A program made the translations under genes and the position numbers. A stretch of 9,836 nucleotides of DNA from Rhodanobacteraceae bacterium (GTDB taxonomy: Bacteria > Pseudomonadota > Gammaproteobacteria > Xanthomonadales > Rhodanobacteraceae). Positions 1-6,811 of this stretch are shown in pieces (position 1 is the first letter of the stretch; every line of letters starts with the position of its first letter). Under the pieces are notes generated by a model. The model worked only from the letters and a program-made list of their open reading frames with translations, did no database searches and was not told the DNA's origin. The stretch spans positions 1 to 9,836 of the forward strand of contig JAICIW010000053.1 of assembly GCA_025928735.1 (NCBI GenBank). Reading direction: 5' to 3'.

Positions 1-424
1 CGTGCGCAATTTCCGCTACAGCCGCCCGGCGTCCGGCAACGGCTTGCAGTTGCAGGTGGATTTCGATCCGGGCGCGGTCAGCCGTCTGATCGCCGCGAAT
101 CCGGGCGGTGTTGCGGTTGCGGGCGCCGCGCCGGCAGCGGGCTCCTCGGCCGCCGCGGCCGCGCAGGGCGGCAGCGGCACGCTCTGGGTGGACGGCATCG
201 ACAACAGCCACGCATTTGCGAGTCTGCTTTCCACGCTGCGCGGCGACACCGCCTTGCACGACGTCAGCCCGGTGGGTGCGGAGGGCGATGGCGTGTTGCT
301 GCAACTCGGTTTCGACCAGCCGCTGGCGACGGTGCTGGCCGCCCTCACGGCGCCGAACGGACACTTTGCGATGGAACAGCAGCCGCATCCGGGCGCCGAC
401 GCTTCATTGCGCTGGATGCCGTGA
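1..424 (+). CDS. DUF2066-type protein, C-terminal part (5' truncated by the window)
   Basis: This open frame runs in from the left edge and stops with TGA at 422-424, so only the last 140 or so residues are seen. A GTG at position 2 is in frame, but it is probably an internal valine because the sequence already looks mid-domain. The visible part has a segment with FDPGAVSRL near residues 22-30, which resembles DUF2066 proteins of Xanthomonas-type bacteria. An Ala/Gly-rich low-complexity stretch follows at about residues 36-58, and then a segment, LWVDGIDNSHAFASLL, leading into a probable second small alpha/beta unit. The molecular function of DUF2066 is unknown. It lies 13 bases upstream of the CDP-alcohol phosphatidyltransferase start and is probably the upstream member of the same operon. 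The family name is from recall of similar proteins; a domain search would settle it. Confidence 0.66.
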   Translation, partial: VRNFRYSRPASGNGLQLQVDFDPGAVSRLIAANPGGVAVAGAAPAAGSSAAAAAQGGSGTLWVDGIDNSHAFASLLSTLRGDTALHDVSPVGAEGDGVLLQLGFDQPLATVLAALTAPNGHFAMEQQPHPGADASLRWMP

Positions 425-437
425 ACGCACCGACGTC

Positions 438-1037
438 GTGAGCGGACGATCGCCAGCGACCGGCGATGCAGGCGACAATCCGTTGCGGCATCTGCCGAAT
501 CTGATTTCCTGCTTGCGGATTGCGCTGGTGATGCCATTGATCGCGGCGATATTGTCGGGCCGTTACGAATTTGCATTGGTAGTCGCGGGCGTCGCGGGCG
601 TCTCCGACGGCGTGGACGGCTGGCTGGCACGGCGGTTCCACTGGCAAAGCCGGCTGGGTTCGATCCTCGATCCGGTCGCGGACAAGTTGATGCTGGTCGG
701 ATGCATGGTGGCGCTCGGCTGGTTGCATGAAGCGCCACGCTGGATGGTGGCGCTGGTGGTGGTGCGGGATGCGGTAATCACGCTGGGTGCGCTGGCATGG
801 CATCGCGTGCTGCGCAATTTCCAGGCGCGACCAAGCTGGTTGTCGAAAGCCACCACGGTGGGGCAGATCGGCTTCGTGCTGCTGGTACTGGCCACGCAGA
901 CATTCGGCTGGCGGGTGCCGATGGTGGTTCCGGTGTGGATCGTCGCGATCCTCACCGTCGCCAGCGGCATCGATTACGTGGTGCGCTGGGGCCTGCTGGC
1001 GCGGCGTGAACTGAAGGGCAGGGGAGCATCAACATGA
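438..1037 (+). CDS. CDP-alcohol phosphatidyltransferase family membrane protein (PgsA-like)
   Basis: This is a 199-residue integral membrane enzyme of the CDP-alcohol phosphatidyltransferase family. The family transfers a phosphatidyl group from CDP-diacylglycerol to an alcohol such as glycerol-3-phosphate. The full signature DG-x2-AR-x8-G-x3-D-x3-D is present, with D60 G61, A64 R65, G74, D78 and D82, plus an additional upstream Asp at 57 (SDGVDG). These acidic residues bind the metal and the CDP group. The hydrophobic stretches would give about five or six membrane segments. I chose the GTG at 438 because it starts 13 bases after the upstream stop and gives a normal N-terminus leading to RHLPNLISCLRI; a TTG at 483 is the main alternative. 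The stop TGA overlaps the next gene's ATG (ATGA at 1034-1037), indicating translational coupling. The main pgsA of Xanthomonas-type bacteria usually sits elsewhere (by uvrC), so this could be a paralogue with another acceptor alcohol; the substrate cannot be read from the sequence. Confidence 0.86.
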   Translation: MSGRSPATGDAGDNPLRHLPNLISCLRIALVMPLIAAILSGRYEFALVVAGVAGVSDGVDGWLARRFHWQSRLGSILDPVADKLMLVGCMVALGWLHEAPRWMVALVVVRDAVITLGALAWHRVLRNFQARPSWLSKATTVGQIGFVLLVLATQTFGWRVPMVVPVWIVAILTVASGIDYVVRWGLLARRELKGRGAST

Positions 1038-2182
1038 CCAACGCACAACGCTGGCAGTGGTTGCTGATCGTGGCGGTGATCGGCTGGCTGATCTGGCTGC
1101 TGTCGCCAATCCTGATGCCGTTCATGCTGGCCGCCGTGTTCGCCTATCTCGGCGATCCGCTGGTCGACCGGTTGGAACGGCTGCGAATGAGTCGCGGGTT
1201 GGCGGCCGCCATCGTGTTCCTGGTGATGCTGCTGATCGTGGCGCTGGCACTGATGCTGCTGGTGCCCTTGATCCAGCGGCAGATCGCGCGCTTCATCGCC
1301 GCGCTGCCCGCGTATGCGGCGTGGTTTGCGCACGATGCCGTGCCGTGGCTGGAGCAAAAGCTCAACATCCCGCCCAGCGAGTTCGACCCCTCCACCCTGA
1401 TCGCGCGGGTGCGCGAACATCTCGGCACGGTCGGTGGCATCGCTGCGGCCGCGCTCGGTTATGCAACGCGTTCGGGCCTGGCGCTGATCGGCTTCGGCGT
1501 CGCGGTAGTGCTGGTGCCGGTGGTGACGTTCTATCTGCTGCGCGATTGGGACAAGCTGGTCGCGCACGTCGATGCGTTGCTGCCGCGCGAGGCGCAGCCG
1601 ACGATCCGTCGGCTGGCTCACGAAACCGACAGCGTGCTCGGTGCGTTCGTGCGCGGGCAGTTGCTGGTGATGCTGGGTCTCGCGATCTACTACGCGATCA
1701 CGTTGAAGCTGGTCGGGCTGGATGTCGGGCCGCTGATCGGCATGATCGCGGGCTTGGTGAGTTTCGTGCCGTATCTCGGCTTCATCATCGGCATCGTCGC
1801 CAGCCTGATCGCAGTGCTGGTGCAATTCCACGATGTGTATCACCTGATTTTGGTGCTGGTGGTGTTCGGGGTCGGCAATCTGCTGGAAAGCTACGTACTG
1901 GTGCCGAAGCTGGTCGGCGACCGCATCGGCCTGCATCCGGTCGCGGTGATCTTTGCGGTGCTGGCGTTCGGCGAACTGTTCGGCTTCATCGGCGTGCTGC
2001 TGGCGTTGCCGATGGCCTCGATCGCGATGGTTTTGCTGCGCTTCCTGCGTGGCCGCTACGAAGCAAGCACGCTGTTTGCGGGGCGCGAGCCGCCAAAGAT
2101 CGTGTCGGCATCGGGTACGCCCGTGGAAGAGGCGAACAAGGCGCCGCCGCCCGTACCTCCGGAAACGCCGCCGCCCGCATGA
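1034..2182 (+). CDS. perM: AI-2E family transporter / PerM-like permease
   Basis: This is a 382-residue inner-membrane protein of the AI-2E (UPF0118/PerM) family. Two hydrophobic segments occur near residues 8-40 and 56-80, then a soluble stretch at about 85-145. More membrane segments follow, including the family-typical run with FVPYLGFIIG near residue 240 and the conserved motif PKLVGDRIGLHPVAVI near residue 292. The C-terminus ends in a Pro-rich tail (APPPVPPETPPPA). The family name comes from TqsA; most members, PerM included, have no proven substrate, so autoinducer export should not be assumed. A strong Shine-Dalgarno (AGGGGAG, 1020-1026) lies 7 bases before the ATG. The gene overlaps its neighbours by ATGA at both ends. 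In E. coli perM also lies a few genes from hda, which supports the assignment. Confidence 0.9.
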   Translation: MTNAQRWQWLLIVAVIGWLIWLLSPILMPFMLAAVFAYLGDPLVDRLERLRMSRGLAAAIVFLVMLLIVALALMLLVPLIQRQIARFIAALPAYAAWFAHDAVPWLEQKLNIPPSEFDPSTLIARVREHLGTVGGIAAAALGYATRSGLALIGFGVAVVLVPVVTFYLLRDWDKLVAHVDALLPREAQPTIRRLAHETDSVLGAFVRGQLLVMLGLAIYYAITLKLVGLDVGPLIGMIAGLVSFVPYLGFIIGIVASLIAVLVQFHDVYHLILVLVVFGVGNLLESYVLVPKLVGDRIGLHPVAVIFAVLAFGELFGFIGVLLALPMASIAMVLLRFLRGRYEASTLFAGREPPKIVSASGTPVEEANKAPPPVPPETPPPA

Positions 2183-2871
2183 TCCGGCAGTTCCCGCTCG
2201 ACCTGCGCTGGCCGCCACACCAGCGGCTCGACGCATTCTGGCCTGGGGCCAACGTACCCGCGCTGCAGGGTGTCGCCGGCGTCGCGAACGGCGGCGTTGG
2301 TTGGCTGTACCTGCACGGCGCATCCGGCACTGGCAAGAGTCATCTGCTGATCGGCGCATGCCGCGCAGCGATCGAGACGAATCGCGCTGCGCGCTACATG
2401 TCGCTGGCGCAGTTGCCGGTACCGCGCGTCGATGCGATCGCGGCCATCGACGCCGAAGGTTTGCTCGCGATCGACGATGTGCAGGCGATCGCCGGTGATC
2501 GCGAGGCCGAACGCGCACTGTTCGATCTCTACAATCGCGCGAAAGCCGCAGGCGCGCGGATGGTGTTCGCCGCCAACGCAGCGCCCTCGGAAATCGGCAT
2601 CACGTTGCCCGACCTGGTTTCGCGTCTGGCGATGTGCACGCAGTACGCGCTGCGTTCCCTGGACGATGCCGGCCGTCGCGCAATGCTGCGCGTGCTGGCC
2701 GGCCGCCTCGGCCTGCGTCTGGATGACGAGGTACTGGACTGGTGGTTTGCGCGCCAGCCGCGCGATCCCGCTTCGCTGGTCGCATTGCTGCAACGCGTGG
2801 ATCGCGCGTCGCTGGCGGCGCAGCGACGGATCACGATTCCATTCCTGCGGGAGCTGCTGGGCCAGCAATGA
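2179..2871 (+). CDS. hda: DnaA regulatory inactivator Hda
   Basis: This is a 230-residue AAA+ protein homologous to the ATPase domain of DnaA. With the DNA-loaded sliding clamp, Hda stimulates ATP hydrolysis by DnaA and so prevents re-initiation of replication. The N-terminal QFPLDL at residues 4-9 fits the clamp-binding motif expected in Hda. Walker A is GASGTGKS at 47-54 and Walker B is LLAIDD at 95-100. Sensor 1 lies around VFAANAAP (130-137), and R150 in LVSRL is at the place of the box VII arginine finger. It lacks the DNA-binding domain IV of DnaA, and its length matches Hda (about 230-250 residues). The ATG at 2179 overlaps the perM stop (ATGA) and leaves a proper N-terminus; a much longer upstream reading of the same frame merely runs through perM out of frame and is a shadow. 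It is probably the last gene of the operon. Confidence 0.95.
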   Translation: MIRQFPLDLRWPPHQRLDAFWPGANVPALQGVAGVANGGVGWLYLHGASGTGKSHLLIGACRAAIETNRAARYMSLAQLPVPRVDAIAAIDAEGLLAIDDVQAIAGDREAERALFDLYNRAKAAGARMVFAANAAPSEIGITLPDLVSRLAMCTQYALRSLDDAGRRAMLRVLAGRLGLRLDDEVLDWWFARQPRDPASLVALLQRVDRASLAAQRRITIPFLRELLGQQ

Positions 2872-2998
2872 ACTGCTTGCGACATGACACGGCAGCATGG
2901 CAACCATGCATGGGCTGATTGCGGCGTCATCCCTTCACTTCAGGTCCAATCCGCTATCCTTGTACACTTTCGCCGGCCACAATCCGCGGATCAAGGAC
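2872..2998. promoter_or_regulatory. hda-cysD intergenic region: small hairpins and cysD leader
   Basis: This 127-base gap separates two functional groups and probably holds the cysD promoter. Directly visible are: (a) a 6-bp inverted repeat GCATGG-CAA-CCATGC at 2895-2909 with no T-run after it, so it is not a standard terminator; (b) a possible -10 box TATCCT at 2955-2960 with no convincing -35; (c) a perfect 10-bp palindrome ATCCGCGGAT at 2982-2991; (d) TCCTTG at 2957-2962, complementary to CAAGGA at 2992-2997, which contains the only Shine-Dalgarno-like bases near the cysD ATG. Whether any of these regulates cysD is inference. No known riboswitch pattern was recognised. Confidence 0.35.
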
Positions 2999-3904
2999 AT
3001 GAACGTCGCCCGCCTGCATACCCATCTCGATCGGCTCGAAGCCGATTCCATGCGCATCCTGCGTGAAACGGTGGCGGAATGCAGGAAGCCGGTGCTGCTG
3101 TATTCGATCGGCAAGGATTCCTCCGTCCTGCTGCACCTGCTGCTGAAGGCGTTTTATCCGGCCCAGCCGCCGCTGCCAATGCTGCACGTCAATACGACGT
3201 GGAAATTCCGCGAAATGATCGAGTTTCGCGACCGCATCGCGCGCGAGAAGGATGTCACCCTGATCGAGTACATCAATCAGGAAGGCGTAGGCCATACAGA
3301 CCCCGTCGGCGATGCATCCCGGCACACCTATGTCATGAAGACGCAGGCGTTGCGCGCGGCGCTGGCCGAGCACGGCTTCGACGCCGCGATCGGCGGCGCG
3401 CGCCGCGACGAGGATCCCGCGCGCGCCAAGGAGCGCGTGTTCTCGCTGCGCGGCGCCGGCCAGCGCTGGGAACCGCGCAAGCAGCGCCCGGAACCATGGG
3501 GCCTGTACAACACTCGCCTCGCGCCGGACGAAACGCTGCGCGTATTCCCGCTGTCGGACTGGACCGAACTGGACGTGTGGTTGTACATCCGCCGCGAAAA
3601 CATCGAAGTGGTACCGCTGTATTTCGCGAAGGAACGTCCGACCTTCGTGCGCAACGGCGCGCTGCTGGTGCGCGATGACGACCGCGTGCCGCTGGAACCG
3701 GGCGAGAAACTGGTTCCGAAGATGGTGCGTTTCCGCACGCTCGGCTGTTGGCCCTTGACCGCAGCGGTCGAGTCCGAGGCCGCCGACCTCGACGGCATCA
3801 TCGGCGAGATGCTGGACACCCGCGAGTCCGAACGCGCGGGCCGCGTCATCGATCGCGATCCTTCCGATTCCATGGAGCGCAAGAAGCGTGAAGGCTATTT
3901 CTGA
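2999..3904 (+). CDS. cysD: Sulfate adenylyltransferase subunit 2 (CysD)
   Basis: CysD is the catalytic small subunit of ATP sulfurylase. It makes adenosine 5'-phosphosulfate (APS) and pyrophosphate from sulfate and ATP, driven by GTP hydrolysis in its partner CysN. The 301-residue protein matches the family length (302 in E. coli). The PP-loop nucleotide-binding motif SIGKDSSV lies at residues 36-43, a GGARRDEDPARAKER stretch is near 137-151, and the C-terminus (IDRDPSDSMERKKREGYF) is typical of the family. I chose the ATG at 2999 because MNVARLHTHLDRLEADS matches the usual N-terminus; an ATG at 2897 would add 34 residues that do not look family-like. The AAGGA at 2993-2997 is only one base from this ATG, so initiation may be weak or use other signals. 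The gene overlaps or abuts cysNC. No other cysteine-synthesis gene is in the window. Confidence 0.96.
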   Translation: MNVARLHTHLDRLEADSMRILRETVAECRKPVLLYSIGKDSSVLLHLLLKAFYPAQPPLPMLHVNTTWKFREMIEFRDRIAREKDVTLIEYINQEGVGHTDPVGDASRHTYVMKTQALRAALAEHGFDAAIGGARRDEDPARAKERVFSLRGAGQRWEPRKQRPEPWGLYNTRLAPDETLRVFPLSDWTELDVWLYIRRENIEVVPLYFAKERPTFVRNGALLVRDDDRVPLEPGEKLVPKMVRFRTLGCWPLTAAVESEAADLDGIIGEMLDTRESERAGRVIDRDPSDSMERKKREGYF

Positions 3905-5789
3905 CGAAGCCGCGAGCATGGCCGTCGCGGCGCCGGCGTTGGCGGCGCGCCTGGCCGCACTGGAAAACCGCGACACCCTGCGCCTCGCGATGTGCGGCAG
4001 CGTGGACGACGGCAAGAGCACGCTGCTCGGGCGCCTGCTGGCCGAAGCCGGGATGGTTCCCGACGATCGCCTCGCGCAGATGATCCGCGACAGCAAGACC
4101 CACGGCACCCAGGGCGGCAAGCCCGACTATTCATTGCTGCTCGACGGACTGGAAGCCGAGCGCGAGCAGGGCATCACCATCGACGTCGCGTGGCGTTATT
4201 TCGGGACCGACAAGCGCGCCTTCATCGTCGCGGACTGTCCCGGCCACGCGCAGTACACCCGCAACATGGCCAGCGGCGCTTCGAGCGCGGAACTCGGAAT
4301 CGTGCTGGTCGATGCACGCGCGGGTGTCCAGACCCAGACCCGTCGGCACACCGCGATCCTCGCGATGTTCGGCGTGCAGCACGTGCTTTTCGCGGTCAAC
4401 AAGCTGGACCTGATCGACTACAACCACGCGCGCTATCACGCGATCGAGCAGGAATGCGTGAAGCTTGCGCACGACCTCGACATCGAACACGCGGATGCGA
4501 TTCCGGTTTCCGCGATCAATGCGGACAACCTGGTTGTCGCCTCGCCCAAGACGCCGTGGTACACCGGCAAATCGTTGCTGGAATACCTGGAAACCGTGGA
4601 AGTCGAGCGTCAGACCGACGCCGCGTTCGCGCTGCCGGTGCAATGGGTGAATCGTCCCGACCACAGCTTCCGTGGTTACGTGGGTACGGTCGTCGGCGGC
4701 CGCGTCGCGTCAGGCGACGAGGTGGTGGTGTTGCCGTCGGGCCGTCTTTCGCGCGTCCAGCGTGTGGTCGGTGGCGATGGCGACCTCGACGTTGCCGAAG
4801 CGGGGCAGGCCGTCACGCTCACCCTGACCGACCAGATCGATGTTTCGCGCGGCGACGTGATCGCCGACCCCACGCTGCCGCCCGAAGTCGCTGCGCAGTT
4901 CGCCTGCCATCTCTTGTGGCTGGATGATGCGGCGCTGCTGCCGGGCCGGCGCTACCTGATGAAGCGCGCGAGCGGCACCATCGGCGCGCAGGTCACCGAG
5001 ATCAAACACCGCATCGATCCCGATACCCAGGCGCATCTCGCGGCGACGCGTCTTACCGCCAATGAAATCGGCGTGTGCAACCTGTCGCTCGATTCCGACA
5101 TTGCCTATCGACCCTACAAGGACGATCGCCGCCTCGGCGGCTTCATCCTGATCGATCGGGAAACCAACGCCACGGTCGGCTGCGGCACGCTGGACTTCGG
5201 CCTGCGTCGCGACCGCAACGTGCATTGGCAGCAACTGGACGTCGATCGCCTCGCGCGTTCCCGGATCAAGGGCCAGACCCCGCGCTGCCTGTGGTTCACG
5301 GGTCTCTCGGGTGCGGGCAAATCCACCATCGCGAACCTGGTGGAACGGCGATTGCTGGCCGACGGGTTCCACACCATCCTGCTGGATGGCGACAACGTGC
5401 GGCATGGCTTGAACCGCGACCTCGGCTTCACCGACGCCGACCGCGTCGAGAACATCCGGCGCGTCGCCGAAGTTTCCAAACTGATGATGGACGCGGGCTT
5501 GATCGTGCTGGTGTCGTTCATCAGCCCGTTCCGCGCCGAGCGGCAACTGGCGCGGGAGCTGATCGGCGAGACCGGGTTCATGGAAGTGTTCGTGGACGCG
5601 CCGTTGGCGGTGTGCGAAGAACGCGACGTCAAGGGCCTGTACGCGAAGGCGCGCGCCGGCAAGATCGCCAACTTCACCGGCATCGGTTCGCCGTACGAAG
5701 CACCGGAGTCGGCTGAAATCCACCTGCGTTCGGATCAGGAGTCTGCCGCTGATTCCGCGGCGCGCGTGGTGAAGGTTCTGGCCTCGTAG
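3888..5789 (+). CDS. cysNC: Fused sulfate adenylyltransferase GTPase subunit and APS kinase (CysN-CysC)
   Basis: This is a 633-residue bifunctional protein. The N-terminal part (about 1-450) is the CysN GTPase that powers ATP sulfurylase with CysD: G1 GSVDDGKST 37-45, G2 GITID 95-99, G3 DCPGH 116-120 and G4 NKLD 171-174, followed by EF-Tu-like beta-barrel domains. The C-terminal part (about 460-633) is adenylylsulfate kinase, which phosphorylates APS to PAPS: Walker A GLSGAGKST 472-480, LDGDNVRHGLNRDLGF after it, and FISPFR 544-549 with S546 at the position of the active serine. Both domains look intact, so this is a true fusion, as in Xanthomonas and rhizobial NodQ. The GTG at 3888 overlaps cysD by 17 bases and has GGAG at 3874-3877; an ATG at 3918 (13 bases after the cysD stop) is an equally reasonable start. 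The TAG stop lies inside a REP-like repeat. Confidence 0.95.
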   Translation: MKAISDEAASMAVAAPALAARLAALENRDTLRLAMCGSVDDGKSTLLGRLLAEAGMVPDDRLAQMIRDSKTHGTQGGKPDYSLLLDGLEAEREQGITIDVAWRYFGTDKRAFIVADCPGHAQYTRNMASGASSAELGIVLVDARAGVQTQTRRHTAILAMFGVQHVLFAVNKLDLIDYNHARYHAIEQECVKLAHDLDIEHADAIPVSAINADNLVVASPKTPWYTGKSLLEYLETVEVERQTDAAFALPVQWVNRPDHSFRGYVGTVVGGRVASGDEVVVLPSGRLSRVQRVVGGDGDLDVAEAGQAVTLTLTDQIDVSRGDVIADPTLPPEVAAQFACHLLWLDDAALLPGRRYLMKRASGTIGAQVTEIKHRIDPDTQAHLAATRLTANEIGVCNLSLDSDIAYRPYKDDRRLGGFILIDRETNATVGCGTLDFGLRRDRNVHWQQLDVDRLARSRIKGQTPRCLWFTGLSGAGKSTIANLVERRLLADGFHTILLDGDNVRHGLNRDLGFTDADRVENIRRVAEVSKLMMDAGLIVLVSFISPFRAERQLARELIGETGFMEVFVDAPLAVCEERDVKGLYAKARAGKIANFTGIGSPYEAPESAEIHLRSDQESAADSAARVVKVLAS

Positions 5790-5806
5790 GGCGGGTCTCG
5801 ACCCGC
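5786..5806 (+). repeat. GTAG-headed hairpin resembling a REP element, possible bidirectional terminator
   Basis: A GTAG tetranucleotide (5786-5789) is followed at once by a perfect 6-bp inverted repeat, GCGGGT-CTCG-ACCCGC (5791-5806). The last three bases of GTAG are the cysNC stop codon. GTAG followed by a short GC-rich palindrome is the hallmark of the REP family mobilised by RAYT transposases in Stenotrophomonas, Pseudomonas and relatives. It sits in the 28-base gap between two convergent genes, a typical REP location. No T-run follows, so rho-independent termination is uncertain. With one copy in view, its repeat nature cannot be shown from this window. Confidence 0.5.
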
Positions 5807-5817
5807 TCGAGGCGGCG

Positions 5818-6627
5818 TCAATCGCGCACGCGGAAATGTTTCGCGCGGCGCGCGACAAGTCCGAGCGCGACGCGATCCGGCAGCATGTCCATCAACGCCT
5901 TGATGGCGCGATTGGCGCGTCCGGGCACGCACACCACTTGGCCGCGTTCGACTGCGTCCAGCCCTTGCCGCACCACGTCGTCCACCTCGGACCACATCCA
6001 GCCGGGCAGTTTCGAAACCAGTTTGCGCGCGTGGCTGACGTCGTGGAATTCCGAATGCGTGAAGCCGGGGCACAGCGCGCAGACGTGGATGCCGTATGCG
6101 CGATTTTCCATTGCAAGTGCCTGCGAGACGTGCATCAGGAATGCCTTGGCCGGCCCGTAAAGCGTATTGCCGGGCGTCGAAGGCACCAAGCCGGCCAGCG
6201 AAGCCACGTTGAGGATGCGTCCATAACCACGCTCGCGCATCGCGGGCAGCAGCAGATGGCAAAGTTGCAGCGGCGCGCTCATCAGTACCTGCATGAAGCG
6301 CGCGTGGGTTACCCAATCCACCTTGTCGTAGCGGCCCGGCACGCCGTAACCCGCGTTGTTGATGAGGATGTCGATGGCGCGTCCATCGCGCGTGGCGGCC
6401 GCCGCGATGCGCCCCGACGCGGACGGATCGGAAAGATCGTCGGCGATCACATCCACCTCGATGCCGTGCGCGTCGCGCAATTCGGATGCCAGCGACTGCA
6501 GCCGGTCCTCGCGGCGTGCGGTCAGCACCAGGTCGCAGTCGCGCGCGGCGAGCTGTCGGGCGAATTCGGTGCCGATGCCAGCGGAGGCGCCGGTGACGAG
6601 GGCGCAATGACGCGCGGGAGTTCCCAT
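5818..6627 (-). CDS. Short-chain dehydrogenase/reductase (SDR) family oxidoreductase
   Basis: This is a 269-residue classical SDR enzyme that should use NAD(P)H to reduce or oxidise a carbonyl/alcohol; the substrate is unknown. Motifs in order are TGASAGIG at 12-19 (cofactor-binding Rossmann loop), R38-R39 after the second strand (suggesting NADPH preference), NNAG at 90-93, S143 in NVASLAG, the catalytic Y157-x3-K161 pair (YGPAK) and CPG at 186-188. All key residues are present. The C-terminal part after residue 210 is basic and not diagnostic. The start ATG (complement of 6625-6627) has no obvious Shine-Dalgarno. The gene is the only one on the minus strand here, convergent with cysNC and divergent from tpiA, so it is probably transcribed alone. 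It may act on a lipid or aldehyde substrate as many DltE/YqjQ-like SDRs are thought to, but this cannot be decided here. Confidence 0.88.
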   Translation of the reverse strand: MGTPARHCALVTGASAGIGTEFARQLAARDCDLVLTARREDRLQSLASELRDAHGIEVDVIADDLSDPSASGRIAAAATRDGRAIDILINNAGYGVPGRYDKVDWVTHARFMQVLMSAPLQLCHLLLPAMRERGYGRILNVASLAGLVPSTPGNTLYGPAKAFLMHVSQALAMENRAYGIHVCALCPGFTHSEFHDVSHARKLVSKLPGWMWSEVDDVVRQGLDAVERGQVVCVPGRANRAIKALMDMLPDRVALGLVARRAKHFRVRD

Positions 6628-6811
6628 TTCGAAGCGGCGGTCTTGAAAAGTCAGGCCATGGAAGGCCGTTCCGGCAATTGTGGATTGGAGGCATCATGTC
6701 AAACAAGCCACGCTCGTGCAGGAGCGATCATGGACGATCGCATCGATAACGGTTTGCGCGTGTCGCGTCCGGTTGGCTATCCTCGCGGACCTCAATGAAA
6801 AGGAGCACGCC
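6628..6811. promoter_or_regulatory. Divergent intergenic region between the SDR gene and tpiA
   Basis: This 184-base stretch should carry the promoters for both flanking genes. For tpiA there is a reasonable sigma70-like pair: TTGCGC at 6754-6759 and TATCCT at 6778-6783 with an 18-base spacer, 28 bases before the ATG. Upstream of the -35 is an inverted repeat GCGATC-N6-GATCGC (6724-6741), an operator-like arrangement. A strong Shine-Dalgarno AAGGAG (6800-6805) precedes tpiA by 6 bases. I see no convincing minus-strand promoter for the SDR gene and no small coding region. Confidence 0.45.

Noticed and set aside
974..2518. Long minus-strand open frame (about 514 codons) opposite perM and hda
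   Set aside because: The plus strand holds two clear genes here; the minus frame is rich in His/Gln/Arg/Asp as expected from the complement of GC-rich coding DNA and has no recognisable domain.
2954..4120. Minus-strand open frame (about 388 codons) opposite cysD
   Set aside because: Shadow of the well-conserved cysD and cysNC genes; composition is typical of antisense frames.
4710..5858. Minus-strand open frame (about 382 codons) opposite cysNC
   Set aside because: Covers the beta-barrel and APS kinase domains of cysNC on the other strand; no family features.
6679..6687. DnaA-box-like sequence TGTGGATTG (and TGTGGATCG at 8335-8343)
   Set aside because: Each differs from the consensus at two positions, they are single and far apart, and nothing suggests an origin.
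5836..6798. Plus-strand open frame (about 320 codons) opposite the SDR gene
   Set aside because: The minus strand shows every SDR motif; the plus frame shows none and runs through the intergenic region.
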